A stretch of DNA of 64,000 nt, from positions 124,001 to 188,000 of the forward strand of contig NZ_ATVT01000006.1 in the NCBI RefSeq assembly GCF_000420865.1, read 5' to 3'. Shown here piece by piece: positions 25,126 through 34,523 of this stretch. The position numbers and the translations under genes are program-made. Origin of the DNA: Butyrivibrio sp. XPD2006 (lineage in GTDB: Bacteria > Bacillota > Clostridia > Lachnospirales > Lachnospiraceae). Position 1 is the stretch's first letter; the number at the start of each line of letters is the position of its first letter. A model generated the notes under the pieces. It was not told the origin of the DNA, did not search any database, and saw only the letters and a program-made list of their open reading frames with translations.

Positions 25126-27018
25126 ATGCGAAAAGCGATTTCTTTTATACTGTCATTAGTTGTTTTTGCGAGTACAGTGAGCCTGCCATTCACAAAAATT
25201 AATTCATATGCTGTAGATATAGATAAAATCAAGGAAGCAGCCTCAGATGCAGGCTCAGCAACAAAGGATGCTTTAAACAATGCAGGAAATGCCGCCAAAG
25301 AAAAGGCCAATTCTGCAGGAAAAGCTGCTCAAGATATTGCAGAGAAAGCAGAAAAGGCCACACAGGAAGCAGTTGGTAACGCAGGAAAAGTTTCAAAGGA
25401 AGCTGCTGATAAGGCAAAAGAAAAGGCAACTGAAACCGGTGGATATATTTCTGAAAATGCTTCAAAAGCATATAATTCAGCTTCAACAGCAGCGCAATCA
25501 GCAGGAAACTCAATAAAGGAGTATGTCTCAAATATTGATACTACCAAATTCAAGTCTGGATGGGACTATGCATCAAAATACACCGGTGTAGCAATCGCAT
25601 CACTGAAAGGTCAAAACTATGTAAACACTGTACAAAAAACTATCTCTGAGCACTCTGCCCTTATGCAAAAAGAATTAAACGACAAAGTTATAAGCGCAAG
25701 AACTATTCAGCAGGATGCCGGATTTGCTGCTGAGATATGGCACACTAACACTTTCAATATTGAAGCCGCATTAGACGGTTCAGAATACAAGGCCGTACGT
25801 CCCGATTCTAATGCCAAAGCTTCGGTCGATGTGCAGATCCAGGGAAAAGACTACACTCAAGATTACAGTTCAAAATATTATAAAGATGCTAGTTCCTCAG
25901 CAAACGCTCAAGCAAAGACTTTTATTGAAGATTATCATGAATATGCCTCACACGAGCTACGACACGGTAAAGAGCCAATGACAGAATCCGAATATTTAGC
26001 CCAATACGACAAGCCCTTGGATTCTTTATATGATTCGCTTTACTCCGGACAAAATAGGTTAATCCCTGCTGATCAGCTTGATGATGCAAGAGAATATCTA
26101 ACAAAAAGGAAAGCCAAAATGAGCACCAGCGAGAGTGTAGAACGTCAAAAATTCTCTCCTGAGCTACAGGAAACCCTTGATAGTTTAGCAGATAGAATAG
26201 AAGCACCTGATGGGACTCAGTCAAAACCACTTACCGAGGCAGAAGCAAAACAGTTGGTTGAGCTAACCCGTGAAGGAGATCTTGATCTTGCCGACTTTGG
26301 CATAACACCTTCACAGCTTATAACAACTAAATATATTTTGAAGCAGTCTCTTAATGCAGGGCTACAGTCTGCAGCTGTCAGTACAGCATTCGCTATAGGA
26401 CCAGACCTTTATTCCATAATTATTTCAGCTGCAAAAGAAGGGAAAATTGACGAAAAAGCTTTAAAAGAAGTCGGTATAGAAGGTGTTTTGGCCGGATCAG
26501 AAGGATTTGTTGAAGGATCTATCAGCAGTGCACTTGTTATTGCATTCCAATCCGGAAAATTCGGAGCAGCATACACGAATATTTCTCCGGAAACCATAGG
26601 AACATTGACAGTACTAATTATTGATGCAACGAGATTTGGCTATCAGTTGTCTCAGGGGCAGATTACAGAAGCAGAATACGCAGACTTTATGGCACAGGAC
26701 ATTTTTATTGCAATCGCATCCCAGGCATCAGGTGCATTACTGCAAGCCTTGTTTCCATTTATTCCTTTTGCCTATGTTGCAGGTAGCATGGCTGGCGCTA
26801 TGGTTGCATCAGTCGGATATGAGGTCGGAAAAGAGGTGATCTTGGAAATCCGCGGAGAAAACGGCTTTGAAACCATAGTACCAGAAACAATTTCAACAGG
26901 TAAATCGCTAGCTGAAAGCGCCATTAGCAAAATCAAACTCCAAGACAAGCTTTCTGAATTTCAAGGAATGGCGGTTTCAGCTTTAGGAAACGGAAAAATA
27001 AGGATAGCAGGAGGCTGA
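25126..27018 (+). CDS. Secreted Ala/Lys-rich helical protein with membrane-active C-terminal domain
   Basis: A 630-residue protein with a signal peptide (RKAISFILSLVVFASTVSLPFTKINSYA). Residues about 30-140 are an Ala/Lys-rich amphipathic helix with a repeating 11-residue feel (AKEKANSAGKAAQDIAEKAEKATQ), as in LEA or perilipin-like proteins. A middle domain is hydrophilic, and residues about 415-585 contain hydrophobic, glycine-rich helices (AAVSTAFAIGPDLYSIIISAA, ALLQALFPFIPFAYVAGSMAGAMVASVGYEVG). This order suggests a membrane-active or pore-forming protein, but no known toxin family is recognised. ATG preceded by AAAGGTG. Confidence 0.7.
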   Translation: MRKAISFILSLVVFASTVSLPFTKINSYAVDIDKIKEAASDAGSATKDALNNAGNAAKEKANSAGKAAQDIAEKAEKATQEAVGNAGKVSKEAADKAKEKATETGGYISENASKAYNSASTAAQSAGNSIKEYVSNIDTTKFKSGWDYASKYTGVAIASLKGQNYVNTVQKTISEHSALMQKELNDKVISARTIQQDAGFAAEIWHTNTFNIEAALDGSEYKAVRPDSNAKASVDVQIQGKDYTQDYSSKYYKDASSSANAQAKTFIEDYHEYASHELRHGKEPMTESEYLAQYDKPLDSLYDSLYSGQNRLIPADQLDDAREYLTKRKAKMSTSESVERQKFSPELQETLDSLADRIEAPDGTQSKPLTEAEAKQLVELTREGDLDLADFGITPSQLITTKYILKQSLNAGLQSAAVSTAFAIGPDLYSIIISAAKEGKIDEKALKEVGIEGVLAGSEGFVEGSISSALVIAFQSGKFGAAYTNISPETIGTLTVLIIDATRFGYQLSQGQITEAEYADFMAQDIFIAIASQASGALLQALFPFIPFAYVAGSMAGAMVASVGYEVGKEVILEIRGENGFETIVPETISTGKSLAESAISKIKLQDKLSEFQGMAVSALGNGKIRIAGG

Positions 27019-27028
27019 TAATAACTTG

Positions 27029-28453
27029 TCAATATGTCATTGTTATTACCGGAGAATCAATGTCATTATAATGTTCATCCTTTATCTCTATGGTACATTC
27101 GGCTGACTCAACATCTGTAACATCAGTTATGCTCGTTTTGTCCAATGCAGAGTCACTAATCTCTATATTAAGAATTCCCTTCTGAGTTGGGGATACTGTA
27201 ACATCGTACGAAATGAATGAACTTATCATTTCGTCATTTAATGATAGTGAATCATATTTCACATCAAAATTTGCCTCTCCAGAAGAATTATTCTCTACCT
27301 GAAGAATTATATGATAATTATCGTACTCATCCGCTATAATTTTCTGTGAGAGAATTCTAAAGCTGTTTGCATTATATACTTCTGTTCCTGAATTTTCCAA
27401 AGTCGCATCTTCATCAGAAAGAGGTATATCTATTCTCTTTTCAAGCAATGTATTCATGTTTAGATCAATTACCTCTGCCTCAAATGACAACAACGCAAGA
27501 TTAGTTATTCCTAAATCTTCAAATGTTCCTCCTGTATGATCTGCAACATCTGAAATATCAAAGAGATACACAAGTTTTTTTCCAGGATTAACTAATGAAG
27601 TTTGCCATCTTCCAGATGAAAGCATAAGTCCATTTACCTCGATATCAGATGAAGAAAAGTATAGCTGCTTATCTGATACATTTTCCATCTCAACAAAAAC
27701 AGTAGATTCATCTTCACTATTTGTAACCATTCCCTCAGCAAGAACTTTTATACTATCATATCCTATAGGATCTTCTACTCTTACAAAATCAAGCGCATAC
27801 TCTGTTATATTCTCAAACGAGCCATGATTCACACCATCCAAAAACGTGTTATTAGACGAGTCTGGTATATCTGCATCTGAAGTAGATATATTAAGTGGTC
27901 CAGTCTTTGCATATTCGTTATATTCCTTGTCTTGAATATCAAAAGCAATACCAATCTCTTTAATGTGAGAGATTCCAAAAAGCATGAGTTCCTCAGGACT
28001 CAATCTTACATTTTCAACTGTAGTTTTTCCGGGATCAACACTGACATTACAATAAATAGATTCTGTCATGTAATCATTTATTGAATTGCAGTTATATCCT
28101 AAAGAGCCGCTTATGAATTCAAGTGTTTTGTCCCCGTCATTTGAAAACTCTATGCTCAACACCGGAGCGTTGTATTCAAACTCTAAACTTTTTGCTGTTA
28201 TCTTAACTGTTCCGTCATCAAGCAGAACAGTTTCCTCAATGGTTGTATCATAAGAAAGCTTCGGCTCTTCATAAGATTCCTCTATAGAATCTTCTGTGGC
28301 TTCAACAAAAGCTGCTGTTGATGTTGAAGTCTTGAGATCAGCTTTCGCATCGTCATCTATTGGTCTAGAATCAACACCCTGATTATTGCTTCCACAGGCT
28401 ACCATTATTAGTGAAGCTATACCAATCGCCAAAAAGTAACATTTTCTCTTCAT
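27029..28453 (-). CDS. Lipoprotein of unknown function
   Basis: A 474-residue lipoprotein with signal peptide MKRKCYFLAIGIASLIMVAC (lipobox MVAC) and a Ser/Asp/Glu-rich spacer. The rest is beta-rich with three repeats of an Ig-like pattern (ITAKSLEFEYNAPVLSIEFSNDGDKTLEFISGSLGYN; VFVEMENVSDKQLYFSSSDIEVNG; ILQVENNSSGEANFDVKYDSLSLNDEMI). The start at 28453 has AAAGGGAG upstream; the frame extends 18 codons further. It converges with the secreted helical protein gene, 10 bp apart, so the two share a transcription end. Confidence 0.75.
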   Translation of the reverse strand: MKRKCYFLAIGIASLIMVACGSNNQGVDSRPIDDDAKADLKTSTSTAAFVEATEDSIEESYEEPKLSYDTTIEETVLLDDGTVKITAKSLEFEYNAPVLSIEFSNDGDKTLEFISGSLGYNCNSINDYMTESIYCNVSVDPGKTTVENVRLSPEELMLFGISHIKEIGIAFDIQDKEYNEYAKTGPLNISTSDADIPDSSNNTFLDGVNHGSFENITEYALDFVRVEDPIGYDSIKVLAEGMVTNSEDESTVFVEMENVSDKQLYFSSSDIEVNGLMLSSGRWQTSLVNPGKKLVYLFDISDVADHTGGTFEDLGITNLALLSFEAEVIDLNMNTLLEKRIDIPLSDEDATLENSGTEVYNANSFRILSQKIIADEYDNYHIILQVENNSSGEANFDVKYDSLSLNDEMISSFISYDVTVSPTQKGILNIEISDSALDKTSITDVTDVESAECTIEIKDEHYNDIDSPVITMTY

Positions 28454-28609
28454 AATACTATTTCTCCCTTTGATTTCTTTTATTACTTGTATGCTAGCAA
28501 TCCACATTGCTTTAGCAACATAACTAAATAGCTAAATTCTTACGAAACATTGTGTCACAAATTACCAGATAGTCATGACACTACATCACGCTAATTTAAT
28601 TAACAAAAT

Positions 28610-28879
28610 CTATTCTTTTCCATCTCTTATCTCAGAAATAATTTGTCGCACTCGTCTTTCTGACAAACTGACTCTTTTAGCTATCTCATGTGGGGTCAAT
28701 GAGTTCATGTTTTCCGAGATGAACCGCCTGGTGTATTCCTTAGAATATAGTTTTTGAGGGAAAGTGATATTTAAACCAGAAAAACGCTTCCAGACCTTTA
28801 TTGCTGCAGCATCTCCCAATAATTCTGCGATTTCTTTATATACACCACTATAACGTTCTGGATTACTATTTATAGCCAT
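28610..28879 (-). CDS. Mor-family transcriptional regulator
   Basis: An 89-residue protein with YKEIAELLGDAAAIKVWKRFSGLNITFPQKLYSKEY followed by a helix-turn-helix (TPHEIAKRVSLSERRVRQIISEI): the Mor transcription activator family first seen in phage Mu. The start at 28879 has GAGGAGGTGGTG, an excellent site; a longer frame to 29101 gives a non-typical N-terminus. Mor relatives are common in Firmicutes outside phages and usually stand alone, as here. Its targets are unknown. Confidence 0.8.
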   Translation of the reverse strand: MAINSNPERYSGVYKEIAELLGDAAAIKVWKRFSGLNITFPQKLYSKEYTRRFISENMNSLTPHEIAKRVSLSERRVRQIISEIRDGKE

Positions 28880-29025
28880 CACCACCTCCTCACAGAATTC
28901 TACAGATTTTTTTTTGAAACTATCAGTTGTTGTTTTCCCTGTTTTTCTCATATGAAATTTGCAGGCAATTATTTCATTTTTGCGCACTGCTCTCCTTTCA
29001 TACTGGAGCGATAATTTTACGCGAA

Positions 29026-29062
29026 CAAAAAACAGGCTTAGCATTAACCAAGCCTGTTTTTC
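29026..29062. terminator. Terminator after the hypothetical gene at 29119
   Basis: Stem AAACAGGCTT (29030-29039) with AAGCCTGTTT (29050-29059), T-rich on both strands. It serves the minus-strand gene at 29119-29868. Confidence 0.8.
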
Positions 29063-29118
29063 ATGATAAATTGTCATTATGATTCTTCTCAATCGATACA
29101 ATTCATCTTTTTACTATT

Positions 29119-29868
29119 TCATAAGAGATAACCAATGCTGATTTGTTCTGGATCATAGTCCGCGCCACGAACCTCAAAAATCAATTTGGCAACTTCTTCT
29201 TCGTACTTATTTCCTTTGTACAGATGACCATACCCACCAAATTTTCTATATCGATTACCTATAATCCATTTGGGCAAGTACTCTTTTTGCACATTCTCAA
29301 TTGATTCTGCTATCCCCCAATTCTGCACATCCCATAAAAATGCTCCTTCAACACTTATCTTAAATTGCTCTAATAGTTTCCATAACCGCTTGGCTTCACA
29401 TGTAAGCATAAGAATATGGCATACTTTGCTGGCTATCACCAGCTTACAATAGTACCCCTCTACCGATTCTTCAATGTCATAGTTAATTCTCGAAAAAGAC
29501 ATCATTTCCTCTACGTTCTTATACGAACTATAGCCATCCTTATATAATCCACTCTCCTCACAGATTTCTAGCAACTGCTCTATTCGTATATTCTTTTTTC
29601 CGCACAGATTCGTAATATATTTACTGTACAAATAATTATTCTGAACACTTTCATCAGTAGTAAAAGAAGGATCGCAAAATAAGTATAAAACTGATTTATC
29701 CTTGTAATTTGGGATTTTCAGCTTCTCATTGTCGACTTTCTCTATAATCGCACACGGATAGATATCCGCCCCCGCCCCCGGATAACAGATAACGGTATCA
29801 AATTCCTCTTTCATAAGTTCCAAACGAATACTATCCTGTCTGATAGAATGTATCAAATCGTTTATCAT
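29119..29868 (-). CDS. Hypothetical protein
   Basis: A 249-residue soluble protein, probably alpha/beta. It has a short conserved-looking N-terminus (VICYPGAGADIYPCAIIEKVDN) and an aromatic core (GAFLWDVQNWGIAESIENVQKEYLPKWIIGNRYRKFGGYGHLYKG). No signal peptide, zinc or nucleotide motif. I do not recognise the family. It has its own terminator. Confidence 0.6.
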   Translation of the reverse strand: MINDLIHSIRQDSIRLELMKEEFDTVICYPGAGADIYPCAIIEKVDNEKLKIPNYKDKSVLYLFCDPSFTTDESVQNNYLYSKYITNLCGKKNIRIEQLLEICEESGLYKDGYSSYKNVEEMMSFSRINYDIEESVEGYYCKLVIASKVCHILMLTCEAKRLWKLLEQFKISVEGAFLWDVQNWGIAESIENVQKEYLPKWIIGNRYRKFGGYGHLYKGNKYEEEVAKLIFEVRGADYDPEQISIGYLL

Positions 29869-29966
29869 ATCTAATAAGCTCCTTTGAAAATTTCATTTTT
29901 TCGTCCCAGCACCATAATGGCTGAGTTGTCATTGTTATCAAGTTCCAAGCATGATACCTGTTTGTT

Positions 29967-30323
29967 TTATCCCTGATCCATCACCTTCGCCGGATCTACT
30001 CCCCACCTCTTACAGTCTTTCTTGAAGTCTTCAAAAGCACTTCGTGCGTAGCCCAATGGTTCGTCTTTTGTGATCTCTATGGCACAGTCGAGCTTACCTT
30101 CGTTTTCGTCCATCCACCAGATAGCTTCCTCCGAAGATCCTCCTCCGAAAACTGTATTGGAATCAAGAACGAGGATATCCCTGTAGCCCAGTATGTACAT
30201 CATATCTTCGTATGCCTTTTTATCAATAGGACTCATGGGTTCGCGCAGATAGATCAGCACCTTCTTTGAGCGTCTGAACAATCTCTTTTTACCACCAACA
30301 TAATCGACATATTTATTCTTCAT
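29967..30323 (-). CDS. Hypothetical small protein
   Basis: A 118-residue soluble protein, basic at the N-terminus (KKRLFRRSKKVLIYLREP), with a central FGGGSSEEAIWWMDENEGKLDCAIE. The GAGG before the ATG abuts it, so the exact start is not certain. It lies close to the DUF1963 gene, separated by 33 bp, and probably shares its transcript. Confidence 0.55.
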   Translation of the reverse strand: MKNKYVDYVGGKKRLFRRSKKVLIYLREPMSPIDKKAYEDMMYILGYRDILVLDSNTVFGGGSSEEAIWWMDENEGKLDCAIEITKDEPLGYARSAFEDFKKDCKRWGVDPAKVMDQG

Positions 30324-30356
30324 CCTCTATCAGGCAGTTTTCTCTCTTCAGTCCAA

Positions 30357-31262
30357 TCAGTAGCAATCCCAGTTGTAAACTGCTTTATCGAAATCCAGGT
30401 TCCTGAGATTCTCTTCGCTTATGAAGAAACCGCCCACTCCGGAGTCTCCCCACATGATGTCTTCGCCATCTGTATCCATCTGGAAGAGAAGAATATCGTT
30501 TTCTCCATTCTCTCGAGGATCTTCCTGAGTAAAGAACGGATAGCCGAAAATCTTATGACCCGTGCCATCGTTTAAAGCATCTGTAAGATACTCATAATCC
30601 TCTTTATTCATGAAATTGTAGAGCTTGTAGTAACCGTCGATTTCTATCTCATCCATATCGATGTCATAGAGCTCTTTTAACCTGTCAGAAAATGCCTTCT
30701 CAAAGGTATTACATCTATGATTGATGTACTCTGTATCTTCAGAAAATGTCAGTGCGTAGCTCTTAGAAAGTGGCATGTACTCATCGTTTTCTACATCCAA
30801 ATCACTTGAAGCTTTTATACCGAGCTCTTTTACACTTGCCTCTGTAACGGACGGGTCAATGTCCTTATGATAAACAACCTTGTAGCCCTTATCATCATCT
30901 AAGCCGTTTATATCATCACAGCTGATTAAGAACTGCAAAAGACCTGCATCCGGAAGGAGCGGATCGTTAACATCTGAGAGGTTGATCTGCGCAAGAAGAA
31001 CAAGCTTATCACCTGCTGAGTTTACCGGATACTCCATGCCTGAAGGCCAGTAAGGATAGCCTCCAAACTTACTCTCTGTAAGCTTTAGATCTGCCTTTTC
31101 ATCTGTTTTGATATTTATGACTTTTCTTACTGTATCCTTCTTGATGCTCTCTATAATCACATCCAGCTTCTCGCGCGGAATAACAAGCTTGTTCTCTTCC
31201 ACGTAGACATCTGCCTTGATTTTGTCTGTAGCCGTTTTCTTAAAAATGTCAAAAATCCCCAT
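30357..31262 (-). CDS. DUF1963 (YwqG-like) protein
   Basis: A 301-residue protein with the DUF1963 hallmarks: a first domain with SKFGGYPYWPSGMEYP and LLAQINLSD, then LLQFLISCDD, and a second part ending HKIFGYPFFTQEDPR and LLFQMDTDGEDIMWGDSGVGGFFISEENL. YwqG-family proteins of unknown activity occur in many bacteria, sometimes as part of polymorphic-toxin immunity clusters. The ATG at 31262 has GGGAG before it. It sits in a group of four minus-strand hypothetical genes. Confidence 0.75.
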   Translation of the reverse strand: MGIFDIFKKTATDKIKADVYVEENKLVIPREKLDVIIESIKKDTVRKVINIKTDEKADLKLTESKFGGYPYWPSGMEYPVNSAGDKLVLLAQINLSDVNDPLLPDAGLLQFLISCDDINGLDDDKGYKVVYHKDIDPSVTEASVKELGIKASSDLDVENDEYMPLSKSYALTFSEDTEYINHRCNTFEKAFSDRLKELYDIDMDEIEIDGYYKLYNFMNKEDYEYLTDALNDGTGHKIFGYPFFTQEDPRENGENDILLFQMDTDGEDIMWGDSGVGGFFISEENLRNLDFDKAVYNWDCY

Positions 31263-31291
31263 TGTTTCTCCCAAGTCTCATTTTTATTGTT

Positions 31292-31780
31292 TTAAAGATT
31301 CTGGACCATATCGATCCTGTGGCCTATACTTTTTGCCAGTGCAACCAGTTTCTCGTAGTCGCTCTTTGTGCATACGAAAGTATCAAATTCGTCGCCGTCT
31401 ATCTCAAGCGCAGCAAATACATACCCGGATTCTTGCCAGGCATCATTGATGGCCTTGGCCCAGACAGTAATATCGTCATCTTCATTAAGAGGTATTCCGT
31501 CTAAAGACAACTCTTCCGGCATTATCGCCTCAACGCAATCCGTGAAATCTTCCAGGTAAAAGCTAAAGTCAAAGCCCCAGCCTTTTTGCTCATCCAACAT
31601 TTCATCAATGATGCCATACCACCTGATCACGTCATCGTCAACATCATCGCCTTCAATACTTCTTTCTTCATATCTCTCGGCGTTATCGGCATAGTACTGC
31701 CTTGGATTGTCTATCATCCCCTGCTTATCTTCCGGGATTCCAAGAATATCTGCAATCTCCTTGTATACTTCTGTAACCAC
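31292..31780 (-). CDS. Hypothetical acidic protein (possibly DUF6630-like)
   Basis: A 162-residue acidic protein. The C-terminal part (YVFAALEIDGDEFDTFVCTKSDYEKLVALAKSIGHRID) resembles the DUF6630 family in my memory, but that is not secure. It is upstream of the DUF1963 gene on the same strand with a 29-bp gap. GGAG precedes the ATG. Confidence 0.6.
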   Translation of the reverse strand: MVTEVYKEIADILGIPEDKQGMIDNPRQYYADNAERYEERSIEGDDVDDDVIRWYGIIDEMLDEQKGWGFDFSFYLEDFTDCVEAIMPEELSLDGIPLNEDDDITVWAKAINDAWQESGYVFAALEIDGDEFDTFVCTKSDYEKLVALAKSIGHRIDMVQNL

Positions 31781-31839
31781 TATTTCTCCTCCTGTAATTC
31801 AGCTTTTCTTATTTTTTGACCCTGTACTCTTCGGTTCGA

Positions 31840-32646
31840 TTATACTTTAAATAGCCCGATATTCCTAAGAGCCGTAGAAATGCTCTCCTCATCGTTACTT
31901 CCGATCACACATGAGAATTCCTTCTTCATCTCCTCCGGAGCATTTCCCATCAGGAAAGGAATACCTACGGATCTTAGCATTTCAGCATCATTGAAATGGT
32001 CACCAAAAGCAACTGCCTTCTCTGGCGGAATATTCATATCCGAGCACACACGCCTGACTCCGCCTGCCTTTGTGATCCCCTTACCCATGATTTCAAGAAG
32101 AACATCTGAAGACTTAACTATAGAGAGATTTGGAAATCTCTTTTTCAATTCATATTCTATCGCACATATTGCTTCCGGCTCACACATACAAAGAAGCTTT
32201 CCTATTATTGCATCCTGTGGCAGAAGTTCTATGCTGCCCTCCGTGGCACAGACCTCAACGATATCCTCCTCTGTACGAACGCGGCTGTCGTTCCTGTCAT
32301 TAACAATCCACAATTCTTCTGAATAGATGTTCCATGTGCAGTAAAATTCTTCCGTCTCTATATAAGAAATGATAGCTCTTGCGTCATCAGCACCAAATCC
32401 CTCAGAGTAAATTATTTTATCATTTTCATCAATGATAAGCGCTCCGCTATAGCAGATCATCGGACAGGTAAACCCATATCTTTTAAAGATCGGGCGCACT
32501 CCCGAAGGGCCTCTGGCTGTCACAATGACAAAGGGGATGTTCGCTTTCCTGAGGGCAAACACTGCATCAAGTGTTCCCTTGAGCATTCTGTGATTACTGT
32601 TTAAAAGTGTTCCGTCTATGTCTGAAAAAACTATTTTAAAATCCAT
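31840..32646 (-). CDS. Cof-type HAD-superfamily phosphatase
   Basis: A 268-residue phosphatase with motif I DIDGTLLN at residues 8-15, TARG for motif II, Lys near GKGITKAGGV for motif III, and GDHFNDAEML for motif IV; the cap lies between II and III. This is the Cof/YidA group, which dephosphorylates sugar phosphates or related metabolites. The ATG at 32646 lies within the end of the amidohydrolase gene transcript (start 6 bp before that gene's end), so translation may be coupled. GGGAG lies upstream. Confidence 0.85.
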   Translation of the reverse strand: MDFKIVFSDIDGTLLNSNHRMLKGTLDAVFALRKANIPFVIVTARGPSGVRPIFKRYGFTCPMICYSGALIIDENDKIIYSEGFGADDARAIISYIETEEFYCTWNIYSEELWIVNDRNDSRVRTEEDIVEVCATEGSIELLPQDAIIGKLLCMCEPEAICAIEYELKKRFPNLSIVKSSDVLLEIMGKGITKAGGVRRVCSDMNIPPEKAVAFGDHFNDAEMLRSVGIPFLMGNAPEEMKKEFSCVIGSNDEESISTALRNIGLFKV

Positions 32647-32651
32647 TGGTG

Positions 32652-34220
32652 TCAATATCTCCCTGATGATAATAATCCACTCACCACTGTCCCGACAACT
32701 GACCTTGTCTGTGGCCTGTACTCTTCGCCTGCCAGAATGAGCTTTTCAACCTTCAGCTCTTTTAACCTGTCAGAAGGCATCTCATAGGGGTTCTCTGAGA
32801 GAATGACCATGTCTGCCACTTTGTCTTTTTCCAGAGAACCTCTTTCCTTCTCGTCAAAGGTTGTGTAGTAGCCGTTGTAGGTGCACATCCTGAGCGCATC
32901 CTGAACTGTTACTGCTTCTGACGGATTGCTGTGGTTTACTGCCTTGTGAAGCCACACGATCGGATCCGGATCCGTGCATGGTCCGTCACTGCCGAATGAT
33001 ACTATACATCCAGCATCCATAAAGCTCTTTACAGGATTGAGTCTTGAGTTTCTCTCCTTGCCGAGGATGCTCTCTGTATACTCAGCCGGCTCCTGCCTCC
33101 AGTTATCAAATGCGATCTGCATCGGAAGCTGGATGTTGTAATCCCTGCATATCTTGAGGCCTTCCGCTGTCGGGAGGCAGTCATGAATAATCCCGTGTCT
33201 GTGGTCTGCTCTCGGATAATCATCAAGCGCTGCCTTGATAGCCCTTGTAGCCTGATCGAATGCCCTGTCACCTATGGCATGCATCTCTATCTGAAGCCCC
33301 GCTCTGTTGGCAGCCTTACAGAAATCGATTACCTTCTCATCAGAATAGTAGAGTACTCCGTTTCCGCCGATCTCATCCACATATGGTTCGTTCATGGACG
33401 CATCATGCGAGCCAAAGCATCCATCCAGTGCGCACTCAAAACATCCGCCTATTCTGGGCAGTTTTCTGCTTGTTGCAACTTTGATGTTGAGAGACTGTGG
33501 GAACACCCTGATCTGGAAACCGTGCTGGACGCTCTTTGCCACAAGCTTCTCCATGGTGATATCCATGTTGAGAGGGAAGCCGACACCACTGACGGTATGG
33601 ATCATTCCGATGCCCTTGGATGCCTGATAGTCCACGGCGCTCTGCATATTTTTAATAAGAGTGGGAATCTGTATCGAATTGGTGATATAGTCAGATACTG
33701 CAAAGAAGGCTTCCTGATTCATCTCACCGGTATCAGGATGGTAGCCCCTGAGGTTCCTGACCTTATCGTCGACAAGCTTTAGAAGTGCGGTGTTTACAAC
33801 ACACGCATGGCCGTCGTATTTGACCATGAAGACGGGCTTCTCAGCGCAGACCGAGTCGATCTCCTCGCGGCTTACAAGTCTCTTTTCCTCAACGGAATAA
33901 GGTGATGCTCCAAAGGTGATCATGATCTTTTCCTTACATCTGCCCTTGAATTCCTTGATATTCTGCAGGATTTCCTCATTGGTATTGCATTCCATGACAT
34001 TGAGTCCCGCATGGAATGTCGAAAAAGATGCGAAGTGCTGATGAGTATCGCAAAACGACGGGATCAGGGCTCTCTTTCCAAGCTCCACTTTTGGAGCGCC
34101 TGTGTATTCCTCCGGGAGCTCTTTTCCCACATAGACGATCCTGCCCCGGTCCTCCACAAGGTACCGTGCAACGTCGTTGTTCCTGTTGACTGTTAAAATG
34201 TTCCCCACATATACTTTCAT
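32652..34220 (-). CDS. Amidohydrolase-3 family (YtcJ-like) metal hydrolase
   Basis: A 522-residue amidohydrolase. The N-terminal metal motif is DTHQHF (typically HxH; here the first position reads Asp-Thr-His-Gln-His), later HAIGDRAFDQA, HRHGIIHDCLP, and FGSDGPCTDPDP with the metal-binding Asp. The C-terminal segment KVADMVILSENPYEMP is typical of the family. YtcJ-like enzymes act on N-acyl or formamide-type substrates; the real substrate is unknown. It is followed closely by the HAD phosphatase gene. Confidence 0.85.
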   Translation of the reverse strand: MKVYVGNILTVNRNNDVARYLVEDRGRIVYVGKELPEEYTGAPKVELGKRALIPSFCDTHQHFASFSTFHAGLNVMECNTNEEILQNIKEFKGRCKEKIMITFGASPYSVEEKRLVSREEIDSVCAEKPVFMVKYDGHACVVNTALLKLVDDKVRNLRGYHPDTGEMNQEAFFAVSDYITNSIQIPTLIKNMQSAVDYQASKGIGMIHTVSGVGFPLNMDITMEKLVAKSVQHGFQIRVFPQSLNIKVATSRKLPRIGGCFECALDGCFGSHDASMNEPYVDEIGGNGVLYYSDEKVIDFCKAANRAGLQIEMHAIGDRAFDQATRAIKAALDDYPRADHRHGIIHDCLPTAEGLKICRDYNIQLPMQIAFDNWRQEPAEYTESILGKERNSRLNPVKSFMDAGCIVSFGSDGPCTDPDPIVWLHKAVNHSNPSEAVTVQDALRMCTYNGYYTTFDEKERGSLEKDKVADMVILSENPYEMPSDRLKELKVEKLILAGEEYRPQTRSVVGTVVSGLLSSGRY

Positions 34221-34299
34221 GCTATCCCCCCGGACTGTTTAATTGTCTTTTCCATTATATCGCACAACCTATGCTCGTGTGACAATCAGGAGGGAAATT

Positions 34300-34508
34300 A
34301 TGTCAATTCCGAGAATGCCGATAGAGATCAACAAGAGCTTATGGCTCAGATTGCCAAGGCTGATCCCAAGCAGGGAGTTGAGGTCTTAAAGAAAGCCAAC
34401 ATCGACGTTTCCGAAGATGATATCAAGAAGGTTCAGGCTGCAGTTGCAGACGACAAGCTTGATCTTGGAGATATCAAGGATCTGGCCGGTGGACTGTTCA
34501 AGCAGTAA
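34300..34508 (+). pseudogene. Small gene with one-base frameshift (Gly-Gly-containing peptide)
   Basis: A perfect AGGAGGGAAATT precedes the ATG at 34300, but that frame closes at once. One base more in the CAATTCC run joins it to a protein-like frame reading NSENADRDQQELMAQIAKAD, then VSEDDIKKVQAAVADDKLDL and ending DLAGGLFKQ at the TAA at 34506. An internal ATG at 34341 gives a 55-residue in-frame peptide with only a poor site. The short acidic helical body and LAGG end resemble Nif11-like leader peptides, but I cannot prove that. A strong terminator follows. It may be a sequencing error or a decayed gene. Confidence 0.45.
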
Positions 34509-34523
34509 GCGGTTTCGATGATC

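Noticed and set aside
33183-33782. 199-codon open frame on the plus strand
   Set aside because: Antisense to the well-supported amidohydrolase gene; no family resemblance and no start signals.
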